DNA of 37,339 nt from NCBI GenBank assembly GCA_900540885.1, contig UQHJ01000021.1, forward strand, positions 1 through 37,339. Reading direction: 5' to 3'. This DNA is from an uncultured Prevotella sp. (GTDB taxonomy: Bacteria; Bacteroidota; Bacteroidia; Bacteroidales; Bacteroidaceae). The notes under the pieces were generated by a model that was not told the origin of the DNA, did not search any database, and saw nothing but the letters and a program-made list of their open reading frames with translations. The translations under genes were made by a program, and so were the position numbers. Shown piece by piece: positions 25,353 through 32,747 of the stretch; the first letter of the stretch is position 1; each line of letters begins with the position of its first letter.

Positions 25353-25360
25353 CAAAGTTA
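25353..25360 (-). promoter_or_regulatory. -7 box of paralogue B
   Basis: TAACTTTG on the minus strand, with a leader of about 30 nt to ATG 25319. The nearest TTTG (25377-25380) is 16 bp away, shorter than usual. Confidence 0.55.
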
Positions 25361-25414
25361 ACAATTTGAACTTAATCAAACTCTATTTCGTACAAAAAGA
25401 TACAGACAAAGAAA

Positions 25415-25450
25415 GCGAGGAGCCTTCTTTTGTAGAAAAAGGTTCCTCGC
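25415..25450 (-). terminator. Terminator of rpoD
   Basis: GCGAGGAGCCTT (25415-25426) pairs with AAGGTTCCTCGC (25439-25450), one mismatch. On the minus strand it is followed by TTTCTTTG. It begins 36 bp past the rpoD stop. Confidence 0.8.
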
Positions 25451-25485
25451 AGTATAGTAAATAATAAATATGTAATTTAGCGCTT

Positions 25486-26355
25486 TTAGCCTAAATATTT
25501 CATCAAAATTTTAATATTATCAGCTTCGCGTAAACGGCGCAATGCACGTTCCTTGATTTGGCGTACACGCTCACGAGTAAGGTTGAGCGTATTAGCCACC
25601 TCTTCTGCCGTCATTTCGTTACGTCCAATACCGAAGAGCATTTTCAGTACCTGGCGTTCACGATCATTGAGTGACTTAAGTGCAGCATCAAGGTCAGACG
25701 AGAGCGATTCTTTCTCCATTTGGTTATCAGTACCAGGAGCACTGTCATCTGTCATAATGTCAATCAGACAGTTTGAATCGTCTTCAGCAAAGGGAGCATC
25801 TACGCTCACCTTTTTACCATTCGTACCCAAGGCTTCTTGTACTTTGCTTACATCTGTATCGAGCAATTCTGCCAACTCGCCTACAGAAGGGCGACGCTCA
25901 AATTCTTGCTCGAAGCTTACAATTGCTTTGGTAAGTTTACTTTGAAAGCCTACTTGGTTAAGGGGCATACGTACAATACGACTTTGCTCTGAGATAGCTT
26001 GAAGAATGCTTTGGCGAATCCACCATACAGCGTATGAGATAAACTTAAAACCACGTGTTTCGTCAAACTTCTGCGCTGCCTTAATGAGTCCCAAGTTACC
26101 CTCATCAATTAAGTCGTTAAGTGTAAGTCCTTGATTTTGATACTGTTTAGCCACACTGACAACGAAGCGTAGGTTGGCACGCGTCAGACGATCCAGCGCT
26201 GCTTGTCCATCAGGACCACCACGATGAATACGCTGTGCAAGTTCTACCTCTTCATCAGTTGAGATAAGTTCCTCACGGCCAATTTCTACCAAATACTTGT
26301 CCAATGCCGCACTCTGGCGGTTGGTAATACTTTTATTAATCTTTAGTTGTCGCAT
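25486..26355 (-). CDS. rpoD: Primary sigma factor RpoD (Bacteroidetes sigma-A type)
   Basis: This is the housekeeping sigma subunit of RNA polymerase. The 289-residue protein is the short Bacteroidetes form: region 1.1 is missing and the protein begins MRQLKINKSITNRQSAALDK, then region 1.2 (YLVEIGREELISTDEEVELA). Region 2 holds NLRFVVSVAKQYQNQGLTL and DLIDEGNLGLIKAAQKFDET, with the -10-melting YAVWWIRQSI. Region 3 follows; region 4 ends with the helix-turn-helix LTRERVRQIKERALRRLRE. ATG 26355 fits the family; the ATG at 26376 would add seven residues. Its own recognition pattern, TAnnTTTG, appears at many genes in this window. The leader is about 136 nt and holds a hairpin. Confidence 0.97.
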   Translation of the reverse strand: MRQLKINKSITNRQSAALDKYLVEIGREELISTDEEVELAQRIHRGGPDGQAALDRLTRANLRFVVSVAKQYQNQGLTLNDLIDEGNLGLIKAAQKFDETRGFKFISYAVWWIRQSILQAISEQSRIVRMPLNQVGFQSKLTKAIVSFEQEFERRPSVGELAELLDTDVSKVQEALGTNGKKVSVDAPFAEDDSNCLIDIMTDDSAPGTDNQMEKESLSSDLDAALKSLNDRERQVLKMLFGIGRNEMTAEEVANTLNLTRERVRQIKERALRRLREADNIKILMKYLG

Positions 26356-26412
26356 AGTTCTTCTTTCACTCGTCATTTAGAATAAGTGACATCGCGTCAC
26401 AACACAACAAAT

Positions 26413-26439
26413 GCCTGCAAAGGTTGTGCCGATGCAGGC
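26413..26439 (-). other. Hairpin in the rpoD leader
   Basis: GCCTGCA (26413-26419) pairs with TGCAGGC (26433-26439) between the predicted rpoD promoter and start codon. It could tune translation or transcription; nothing in the sequence says which. Confidence 0.45.
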
Positions 26440-26497
26440 TTTTGCTATTATTTTATCCCAAGACGTTCATAAATACAGACTCTTCGTAATTTGTCTG

Positions 26498-26505
26498 CAA
26501 AATTA
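26498..26505 (-). promoter_or_regulatory. -7 box of rpoD, inside a 12-bp inverted repeat
   Basis: TAATTTTG on the minus strand. It lies in a perfect inverted repeat, TCTTCGTAATTT (26481-26492) with AAATTACGAAGA (26500-26511), which could bind a dimeric regulator or form a cruciform at the start point. The -33 box is weak. Confidence 0.55.
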
Positions 26506-26516
26506 CGAAGAAAAGA

Positions 26517-26567
26517 GAAGTCGCGCCACTATTTTAATATTTATTAATAAAATAGTGGCGCGACTTC
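26517..26567 (-). terminator. Perfect 20-bp hairpin terminator of glsB
   Basis: GAAGTCGCGCCACTATTTTA (26517-26536) is exactly complementary to 26548-26567, loop 11 nt, starting 5 bp past the glsB stop. The minus-strand tail is TCTTTTCTTCG. It also lies just upstream of the rpoD promoter. Confidence 0.85.
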
Positions 26568-26572
26568 ACAAC

Positions 26573-27553
26573 TTACGATTGCTTTTGCTTAAACAATTGC
26601 TCAAATAGATTTAAGCTATCTGGATGTTCTTTTACAAAGGTGTCAATATGGCGCATTCGCTTTTGTTCTAAGATTTCGTCTACTGCGAGGAAGATACCAG
26701 TCTCTTCTACCTCACCAAACTCATGATTAATCGCCGTACCAAACACGCGCATCGTCGGACTTAACCCCATATAAGCATTAACCAATGGAGGAATATTAAA
26801 TCCACGCTTGCGCACTTCTGTATTAAGTATACGATAATCAGACTTAAAGTCATCACATACAAAAAGCCTTTCAAGCTCCTCTTCTGGAGTATCAATAACA
26901 AGAGGAGAATAAGGAGTTATCAGTCGCTCCTTGTCACCAAAGTGCTTCTTCAAAAAGAACAATATCATATCACGTGCTTGGCGATTAAACGAAGGATACA
27001 TTGTCATTTTTCCAAAGAAGTACTTTAGATTGGGAATGATTACCGTAAGAGCACCAAGCCCATCCCATAGGTTATCCAAAGCAAATATACCCTTGCTCAT
27101 GGCTCTGGTGCTTTGATACTCAAGCGTAACGAACGACCGACCAAGCTCAACCGTATCAGCCATATACGTTTTTAAGAAATGATCAGAGAAGTGAAACATG
27201 TGACTTGTAGCCAAACATGGTTGCCCCTTATCATCATATTTTGCTTCGCTTCCAGGCAAGAAGCGATAACCACCCAATATGAGTTCTTCCTCTGGATCCC
27301 AAACGATTAGTTGATAATAAGGATGTTCACAAGTATCAAATTCGTCCCAATCCAACTCCATGCCAGTACCACCTCCAGCAGCTCTGAAGGCAATTTCGCG
27401 TAAACGCCCAATTTCGCGCATCACATTAGGAGCCTGCTGGTAAGTTATAATATAAATCTCATTACCAGCTTTGTTTGTCGTGCGCAAACGTCTATCTGGT
27501 GTTAATTCTTTTTTTAGTAGCGTTTTATCTACAGGTGATATAATTGGTTGCAT
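26573..27553 (-). CDS. glsB: GNAT-type amino-acid N-acyltransferase (GlsB/OlsB-like)
   Basis: GlsB-type enzymes transfer a 3-hydroxy fatty acyl group from acyl-ACP to the amino group of glycine, the first step of glycine-lipid synthesis in Bacteroides. The 326-residue protein matches the hemolysin-like/OlsB GNAT group: MREIGRLREIAFRAAGGGTG, YYQLIVWDPEEELILGGYRF (GNAT strands) and VELGRSFVTLEYQ, with the motif around the acyl-donor pocket. The C-terminal third (about residues 220-326) is longer than OlsB. It is cytosolic or membrane-associated, with no signal. The O-acyltransferase partner is upstream on the same strand but separated by a 453-bp gap holding a MITE-like repeat. Ornithine as acceptor cannot be excluded. 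Confidence 0.85.
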   Translation of the reverse strand: MQPIISPVDKTLLKKELTPDRRLRTTNKAGNEIYIITYQQAPNVMREIGRLREIAFRAAGGGTGMELDWDEFDTCEHPYYQLIVWDPEEELILGGYRFLPGSEAKYDDKGQPCLATSHMFHFSDHFLKTYMADTVELGRSFVTLEYQSTRAMSKGIFALDNLWDGLGALTVIIPNLKYFFGKMTMYPSFNRQARDMILFFLKKHFGDKERLITPYSPLVIDTPEEELERLFVCDDFKSDYRILNTEVRKRGFNIPPLVNAYMGLSPTMRVFGTAINHEFGEVEETGIFLAVDEILEQKRMRHIDTFVKEHPDSLNLFEQLFKQKQS

Positions 27554-27730
27554 GACTAAAGCATTTGTATATGAGTCTGAATTAATAAAATTCGGTTATG
27601 AGATTACGAGGGTTATGAGGTTAAAAAGCAACCTTATATACCTCACCAATCAGCTAAAATTACCTTACAACGTTTAAAACGTAAGACCTTCTTTTTTTTA
27701 GAAATAACCTTTGAGCATTAGCACTATGTG

Positions 27731-28001
27731 TTAGAAGTCGTCTAAATTTTTATGAAGTTCAAGATTTGCCTTTATTTTTGAAGCGATTTTGTATAAGATA
27801 GGCTGCACCTCAGCAAAAATCTCAAGCAAGCTTGGCTTTTTGCATTCGGTTTGCACTATCTTTGGCATTGAAGAGGGAGTGTAGCGAGCTACACGACCGA
27901 TGAAAGGCCAAAAAGCGGTCAAAAAGGAAGGTAAAGATTGAATTTAGAAGAGATAAAAGTTTTAAAGTAATCTTCGGCAGAAAAGTTTAGACGACTTCTT
28001 A
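27731..28001 (+). repeat. MITE-like element, family 2, with TTA target duplication
   Basis: Terminal inverted repeats GAAGTCGTCTAAA (27734-27746) and TTTAGACGACTTC (27986-27998) are perfect, flanked on both sides by TTA (27731-27733, 27999-28001). The interior is an imperfect palindrome. At 27870-27902 it carries the same 33-nt core as family 1, here with hairpin TGTAGC/GCTACA and loop GA, enclosed by TTTGGC/GCCAAA. A promoter-like TTGCACTATCTTTG (27851-27864) ends six bases before the core. It lies 5 bp past the glsA stop. No ORF is supported. Confidence 0.85.
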
Positions 28002-28006
28002 GTCCT

Positions 28007-28843
28007 TTAAAGATGAGGAAGTTGATAAACGATGTCCTCTACCCAAAGCGCCCATTCCGACGGACGTTTGCTCTTGTCAAAGTGTTGCCACGGAATTGGT
28101 TTCCCTATTGTAACTTTAAACGTCTTATGCCGATTACGGAAAGTCTCATCAGCAAGAAAAAGCATGGCTACGTTAAATTTTAAGCCCAACGATTTGGAAA
28201 GATTTGCGATTCGATAGAAACGATCAGAGTTGCGTCCCTCAAAGTGAATAGGTACAACATCACGCTGCGTTTCTATACTTTTCGTTATAAAAGTTTTATT
28301 CCATGGTAAGTCATGAATAACTCCTCCCTTTCGTCGCGAGCATAATTTAGCAGGAAACAGAATCACATGATTATCGCTACTAAACGTTGCCTCTATTTGG
28401 CGTGGAAGATCTCGATTTTGCTTCCCCGTCACATTTATAGGAACACAAAGTGGGGCTAAACCATGAAGATTCATAAGCAGATCGTTTACGAGATAACGTA
28501 TCCTTCCATTATAACGATGACCAAGAATTTGACCTATTGCGATGCCATCTGGCCCACCTAAAGGATGATTACTTACAAACGTGTATCGGCGTCCGCCCTC
28601 ATCATCAGGCAAATTTTCCAAACCTGAAATTTCAATCTTATCGTCCAAAAAATCCATTACCGCATCAAGCCAAGGTAAGCCTTGCTTACTCCCAACGCTT
28701 TCAAGAAAAGCATTAATTTCTTCTTGATGCACGATATGTTTTAGCCAATTGCAAATAAAGCGAGGTACAAACTTCGACCGTGCCCCCATTTTACTTTGCA
28801 ACACCTTATCAATGTCTATTTTAACAATCTTATCGTCTTCCAC
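28007..28843 (-). CDS. glsA: Lysolipid O-acyltransferase (GlsA/PlsC-like)
   Basis: GlsA-type enzymes add a second fatty acid to the hydroxyl of N-acyl-glycine, completing the diacyl amino lipid. The 278-residue protein has the acyltransferase fold of the 1-acyl-glycerol-phosphate acyltransferase superfamily. The catalytic block is NHPLGGPDG (near residue 91), with five residues between His and Asp instead of the usual four, as I recall for this Bacteroidetes clade. PLCVPINVTGKQNRD and VILFPAKLCSRRKGGVI follow. The start is GTG at 28843. A -7 box (TACATTTG) lies 48 bp upstream. The GlsB-like gene is downstream on the same strand past the repeat element, so the pair may no longer form a simple operon. 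Confidence 0.83.
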   Translation of the reverse strand: MEDDKIVKIDIDKVLQSKMGARSKFVPRFICNWLKHIVHQEEINAFLESVGSKQGLPWLDAVMDFLDDKIEISGLENLPDDEGGRRYTFVSNHPLGGPDGIAIGQILGHRYNGRIRYLVNDLLMNLHGLAPLCVPINVTGKQNRDLPRQIEATFSSDNHVILFPAKLCSRRKGGVIHDLPWNKTFITKSIETQRDVVPIHFEGRNSDRFYRIANLSKSLGLKFNVAMLFLADETFRNRHKTFKVTIGKPIPWQHFDKSKRPSEWALWVEDIVYQLPHL

Positions 28844-28890
28844 CTTATTAAATGTGAGATTTAGATAGAGTTTAGTCTTCTTTGTATATG

Positions 28891-28898
28891 CAAATGTA
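28891..28898 (-). promoter_or_regulatory. -7 box of glsA
   Basis: TACATTTG on the minus strand. The nearest TTTG (28914-28917) is only 15 bp away, so the -33 element is uncertain. Confidence 0.5.
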
Positions 28899-28950
28899 CA
28901 AATTTATTTTGGTCAAATGTATGAATAGCGTTTATTATATAGATTTTACT

Positions 28951-28990
28951 AAAAAAAGAAAGGCTATGGCCTAATAAGCCATAGCCTTTT
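28951..28990 (-). terminator. Terminator of the ribosomal-protein/EF-Ts cluster
   Basis: AAAGGCTATGGC (28959-28970) pairs with GCCATAGCCTTT (28978-28989), loop 7 nt. A7 at 28951-28957 gives a T-run on the minus strand; TTTTT also follows on the plus strand, so it could work both ways. Confidence 0.92.
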
Positions 28991-29015
28991 TACTTCATGT
29001 ATTTATGAAATACAA

Positions 29016-30005
29016 TTACTCAGCACGAAGCGTAAAACGCTTGAAAGCCGTAACAGTGAGATCCTTGTCAGTTGACTTCAGATATTCAGCAACAGTCTGC
29101 TTGCTATCCTGAATGTACTCTTGATTCAAGAGGCAAGACTCCTTATAGAACTTCTTCATACGTCCGTTAGCGATGTTCTGAACCATCTGTTCAGGCAAGT
29201 TAGCAGACTTTTCTTCTGCAGTCTTAGCCTTCAACTCGCGGATAGCAGCAGCGTCCTCTTCAGTGATATTGCCCTTACGGATACCTTCTTCAAGGTGCTC
29301 TTCGCTTTCAGCGATGTAAGCGTTATAGCCAGCCTTCTTGATAGCAGCCTCTACAGCCTTCTTCACCTGCTCTTCCTTTGTCTTCTCAATAGCCACCTTG
29401 AGTTCTTCGTCCTTCACTTCTTGAGGAACGCTTGCTTCATCAAGAGCTACAGGATTCATAGCAGCTACTTGCATAGCCACATTGTGAGCTTGTTCTTCAG
29501 CAGGCTTGTTCGTCTGCACCATAGTGCAGAGCATATGACGACCCATGTGGTCATAAACGGCTACATTGTCACCCTCGATGAAGTTATATCCATCGAGTTC
29601 CATCTTCTCACCTGTAATACCACTGCGATCAGTTACAGCTTCAGCAACAGTGTGGCCACCGAGTGTAAGCGCATTAACCTCCTCGAGGCTCTTACACTTG
29701 TTAGCTACAGCGAGGTCAAGAATATCCTGAGCGAGCTTAACAAAGTCAGCATTCTTAGCTACGAAGTCAGTCTCACACTTAAGAGCGATGATAGCAGCAA
29801 AGCCATTTTCGCACTTTACGAGTACTGCACCTTCTGCAGCTTCACGGTCTGAACGCTTTGCAGCAACAGCCTGACCCTTCTTACGGATAATTTCGATGGC
29901 CTCTTCGATGTTGCCATTTGACTCAGCGAGTGCCTTCTTGCAGTCGCCCAAGCCTGCACCTGTCATAGTGCGAAGCTTCTTGATATCTTCTAATGATACT
30001 CCCAT
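29016..30005 (-). CDS. tsf: Translation elongation factor Ts
   Basis: EF-Ts recycles EF-Tu by GDP exchange. The 329-residue protein has the N-terminal UBA-like part (SLEDIKKLRTMTGAGLGDCK) and the signature KCETDFVAKNADFVKLAQ. It is longer than the roughly 280-residue enterobacterial protein: a charged, helical insertion (about residues 195-250, VPQEVKDEELKVAIEKTKEE) separates the core subdomains, which I recall as normal for Bacteroidetes. It is the last gene of the cluster after rpsB, with a 158-bp gap and a strong terminator behind it. Confidence 0.97.
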   Translation of the reverse strand: MGVSLEDIKKLRTMTGAGLGDCKKALAESNGNIEEAIEIIRKKGQAVAAKRSDREAAEGAVLVKCENGFAAIIALKCETDFVAKNADFVKLAQDILDLAVANKCKSLEEVNALTLGGHTVAEAVTDRSGITGEKMELDGYNFIEGDNVAVYDHMGRHMLCTMVQTNKPAEEQAHNVAMQVAAMNPVALDEASVPQEVKDEELKVAIEKTKEEQVKKAVEAAIKKAGYNAYIAESEEHLEEGIRKGNITEEDAAAIRELKAKTAEEKSANLPEQMVQNIANGRMKKFYKESCLLNQEYIQDSKQTVAEYLKSTDKDLTVTAFKRFTLRAE

Positions 30006-30107
30006 TTTCTTTTGGAAATATAGTTGGTTAGTAGTTAGGATTTTAAAAGTAGAAAAGTATAAAGCACAATGTATAAGGTAATAAAAGTGTAATCTCGCAA
30101 ATGGGGG

Positions 30108-30147
30108 TTATACTTTATACTTTATACGCTTATACTTTATACTTTCA
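30108..30147. repeat. TATACTT tandem repeat between rpsB and tsf
   Basis: TTATACTTTATACTTTATAC and TTATACTTTATACTTTC lie almost head to tail, and a related AAGTATAAAGC occurs in the opposite sense near 30055. This low-complexity, partly self-complementary stretch fills the rpsB-tsf spacer. It could slow or modulate read-through into tsf. Confidence 0.6.
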
Positions 30148-30163
30148 ATAAATTAATAGCAGA

Positions 30164-30973
30164 TTACTCAGCCTTTGCTTCTTCAGCAGCGGGAGCTTCA
30201 GCCTTTTCAGCGCGAGCCTTAGAAGCACGCTTATTACGTGACTTCGTTTCGCCCTCACCTGCAGCTTCAGTGTCTACCTTCTCAGCCTTACGTTCTTCAA
30301 CGCCTTCAGCGATTGCGCCACATACAGCGTCAAGAATTACCTCGATGCTCTTGTTAGAGTCATCGTTAGCAGGGATAAGATAATCTACAACGTTAGGATC
30401 AGAGTTTGTATCAACAATACCAAATACTGGAATACCGAGGCGTTGAGCCTCTTTTACTGCAATATGTTCCTTGCATACATCTACAACGAACAATGCAGCA
30501 GGTAGGCGTGTAAGGTCGCTGATAGAACCGAGGTTCTTCTCCAACTTTGCACGCTGACGAGAAATCTGAAGAATTTCACGCTTTGAAAGGTTAGAGTAAG
30601 TACCGTCGTTCATCAACTTGTCGATATTGGCCATTTTTTTGATTGCCTTGCGAATTGTTGGGAAGTTGGTGAGCATACCGCCCGGCCAACGTTCAGTAAC
30701 GTAAGGCATATTGACTGATGCAGCCTTATCTGCTACAACGTCCTTTGCTTGCTTCTTAGTAGCTACGAAGAGGACACGCTTGCCCTGTTTTGCAATTGCC
30801 TTCAAAGCTTCTGCAGCTTCGTCGATTTTTGCAACAGTCTTGTGAAGGTCGATAATGTGAATGCCATTGCGCTCCATGAAGATGTAAGGAGCCATAGCGG
30901 GGTTCCACTTACGTTTGAGGTGACCGAAGTGACAACCGGCCTCCAAAAGGGTATCAAATGATGTTCTTGACAT
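30164..30973 (-). CDS. rpsB: 30S ribosomal protein S2
   Basis: S2 is a structural protein of the small subunit. The 269-residue protein starts MSRTSFDTLLEAGCHFGHLK, with the conserved GCHFGHLKRKWNP and FMERNGIHIIDL; VADKAASVNMPYVTERWPGG and GIPVFGIVDTNSDPNVVDYL are further S2 blocks. A C-terminal extension of about 35 residues (rich in Glu, Lys, Ala) is longer than in E. coli and appears low-complexity. The 206-bp gap upstream toward rpsI holds no ORF and no clear promoter; it may contain an S2 leader, but I cannot show one. Confidence 0.97.
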   Translation of the reverse strand: MSRTSFDTLLEAGCHFGHLKRKWNPAMAPYIFMERNGIHIIDLHKTVAKIDEAAEALKAIAKQGKRVLFVATKKQAKDVVADKAASVNMPYVTERWPGGMLTNFPTIRKAIKKMANIDKLMNDGTYSNLSKREILQISRQRAKLEKNLGSISDLTRLPAALFVVDVCKEHIAVKEAQRLGIPVFGIVDTNSDPNVVDYLIPANDDSNKSIEVILDAVCGAIAEGVEERKAEKVDTEAAGEGETKSRNKRASKARAEKAEAPAAEEAKAE

Positions 30974-31179
30974 TTCTTTTCTTTTAATTTCGTTTACTTT
31001 CTTGTAAGTTGTTTTAGTTCAACCAGCCAAGAGGTAGTTTGTTAAGTATTACATATAGATCAAACACTTCCACAAAGTCTTCTTGGTTTAGATACTAAAC
31101 GTAAATCCAGCAGCAATCCTAAAATCATGCAACAGCTATAATAATATACAAATGCTTTAATTTTAGGCAGCGCAGAATA

Positions 31180-31566
31180 TTAACGCTTGCTGAACTGGAA
31201 GCGACGACGAGCCTTGGGCTGACCTGGCTTTTTACGCTCAACGGCACGGGGGTCGCGAGTCATGAAGCCTTCAGCACGTAAGGTCTTCTTGTCATCAGCA
31301 TTAATTTTTACGAGTGCACGAGCGATAGCAAGGCGAAGAGCCTGACTCTGACCCGTGAAACCACCACCACAGAGTGTTACCTTAATGTCGTACTTTTCAG
31401 CAACGTCCAAGAGGGTAAGAGGCTGCTTAACAACAAACTGCAGGATGGGAGAGGGGAAATACTCAGTAAGATCTCTCTTGTTAATGGTAATTTTACCTGT
31501 ACCTTCGGTTACGTAGATACGGGCGATGGCGCTTTTACGACGGCCTAATGCATTAATCATTTCCAT
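31180..31566 (-). CDS. rpsI: 30S ribosomal protein S9
   Basis: S9 sits in the head of the small subunit, with its C-terminal tail reaching the P-site tRNA. The 128-residue protein has ALGRRKSAIARIYVTEGTGK at the start, GGGFTGQSQALRLAIARAL in the middle, and the basic end KKPGQPKARRRFQFSKR with the family-specific terminal S-K-R. It starts 11 bp after the rplM stop, in the conserved L13-S9 order. Confidence 0.97.
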   Translation of the reverse strand: MEMINALGRRKSAIARIYVTEGTGKITINKRDLTEYFPSPILQFVVKQPLTLLDVAEKYDIKVTLCGGGFTGQSQALRLAIARALVKINADDKKTLRAEGFMTRDPRAVERKKPGQPKARRRFQFSKR

Positions 31567-31577
31567 TACTGCTAAGC

Positions 31578-32039
31578 TTATTTAAGGAGGTTAATATCAA
31601 TTGCCTTGGGCGACTGTGCTTCATGCTTGTGTTCTGTACCTTCGTAAACATAGAGGTTACCAAGGAGCTTTGCACCAAGCTTATTCTTAGGAAGCATACC
31701 CTTCACTACACGACGGAACAACTTGTCAGCACCGTTAGGCTTAGCCATGATGCTTGCAGGAGTGTGTTCACGCTGACCACCAGGATAGCCAGTGTAAGTA
31801 AGATAGATACGATCAGTCCACTTCTTACCAGTAAGCTGAATCTTATCGGCATTGATGATAATAACGTTGTCACCACAATCTACGTGCGGAGTAAAGTTGG
31901 GTTTATACTTACCGCGCAGCAGTTTGGCAACCTTTGTACAAAGACGACCCAGAACTTGATCAGTAGCATCTACTACTACCCATTCTTTTTGTGCAGTCTC
32001 TTTGTTAGCAGAAATGGTCTTGTAACTTAAAGTGTCCAC
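31578..32039 (-). CDS. rplM: 50S ribosomal protein L13
   Basis: L13 is an early-assembly protein of the large subunit. The 153-residue protein begins MDTLSYKTISANKETAQKEW, with WVVVDATDQVLGRLCTKVAK, GDNVIIINADKIQLTGKKW and VVKGMLPKNKLG, all standard L13 blocks. It is the first gene of the rplM-rpsI-rpsB-tsf cluster. A strong promoter lies about 150 bp upstream and the leader contains inverted repeats, so autoregulation by an early-binding protein is possible but not shown. Confidence 0.97.
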   Translation of the reverse strand: MDTLSYKTISANKETAQKEWVVVDATDQVLGRLCTKVAKLLRGKYKPNFTPHVDCGDNVIIINADKIQLTGKKWTDRIYLTYTGYPGGQREHTPASIMAKPNGADKLFRRVVKGMLPKNKLGAKLLGNLYVYEGTEHKHEAQSPKAIDINLLK

Positions 32040-32181
32040 TTTTGTTTGTTTTAAATTGTAACTACTAATGTTTATCTTTTTACCGCAGATATTACCTAAC
32101 CATTACACCCTGGCCAATAAAAACGGATGCAACTATTAATCCGCGGATTAGCAGGCTTTTTAAGCCAGCCAGATAATAATC
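32040..32181 (-). promoter_or_regulatory. Structured leader of rplM (candidate ribosomal-protein leader)
   Basis: Between the predicted start of transcription and the rplM ATG are about 142 nt with the perfect 14-bp palindrome TAATCCGCGGATTA (32137-32150) and the hairpin GGCTT/AAGCC (32154-32158, 32162-32166). No ORF or T-run is present. Ribosomal-protein operons are often controlled through such leaders; the binding partner here would be inferred only. Confidence 0.45.
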
Positions 32182-32187
32182 GGCGTG

Positions 32188-32218
32188 CAAAAGTACGTTT
32201 TTTTCTTTAGGTGACAAA
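32188..32218 (-). promoter_or_regulatory. Promoter of the rplM cluster
   Basis: On the minus strand TTTG (32215-32218), 19 bp, TACTTTTG (32188-32195), a very good match to the Bacteroidetes consensus. Confidence 0.87.
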
Positions 32219-32309
32219 TATTGCAAATACTTTTTCTTCCCTTTTCTATCAAATTAATACGTTTTTCAGGCTTTTACACCATTACAGTCATCGCAATATT
32301 TCTTTTGAA

Positions 32310-32695
32310 GGCCGGTTCGTGAAAGAAATCATTGCCGATAACACACCTTCAATTTCTCGACATAGACTCGCAAGCATTAGCAACAATCCCTCAACAGCGT
32401 TGCCAGCAACTATGGCGATGCTGCCATCGCTACCATGTACATTGTGACCTGCATCAGCATGTTTATCTTCAGCGTTATCATTGGTTTAGACCAAGGTTTT
32501 CAACCCATGTGTGGTTTCTGTTATGGTACCAAGCTCTACGATAGGGCGAAAGAAGGTTTTTGGTTTAGCACCAAGGTCGATTTCACGCTTCTTTTGTCCT
32601 GGGCCGTCGTTCTTATGATTTTCAACCAAGAGGTAACTTTGTTCCGTAACGACCCCGAAGTTACTCAAGTTTCGGATTTAACAAGGGCGGGCTGA
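32310..32695 (+). pseudogene. Decayed MATE-family efflux gene fragment
   Basis: Three plus-strand frames line up with the middle of a MATE transporter: VKEIIADNTPS (from 32319), then SQALATI, then LNSVASNYGDAAIATMYIVT followed by IGLDQGFQPMCGFCYGTKLY, and LFRNDPEV near 32660. The order matches 'GTPSxxRQxLATI... NYGDAAIAxM... GxGQGFQPxxGFxYGAKLYxR... LFRxDPEV' of the family. At least two frameshifts are needed, and both protein ends are missing. The homology stops where the 22-bp inverted repeat at 32667 begins, suggesting truncation by insertion or recombination. It would not make a working transporter. Confidence 0.8.
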
Positions 32696-32719
32696 AAGCC
32701 CTTGTTAAATCCGAAACTT
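32667..32719. repeat. Perfect 22-bp inverted repeat at the edge of the kup patch
   Basis: The left arm (32667-32688) begins AAGTTTCGGATTTAACAAGG; its exact complement is at 32698-32719, loop 9 nt. It lies 28 bp past the kup stop and may terminate kup; a T5 follows on the plus strand. TACTCAAGTTTCGGATTTA here (32662-32680) recurs exactly at 35199-35217. Confidence 0.85.
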
Positions 32720-32747
32720 CAGTTTTTATAAAATTCACCTTATATGA

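Noticed and set aside
27731..27922. Small minus-strand ORF of 63 codons
   Set aside because: It lies within the family 2 repeat, ends in the terminal repeat and has no protein features.
29121..29852. Long open frame (243 codons) on the plus strand, antisense to tsf
   Set aside because: It lies wholly within tsf, which has full family support. The translation is Leu/Ser/Phe-rich, as expected from the complement of a Glu/Lys/Ala-rich protein.
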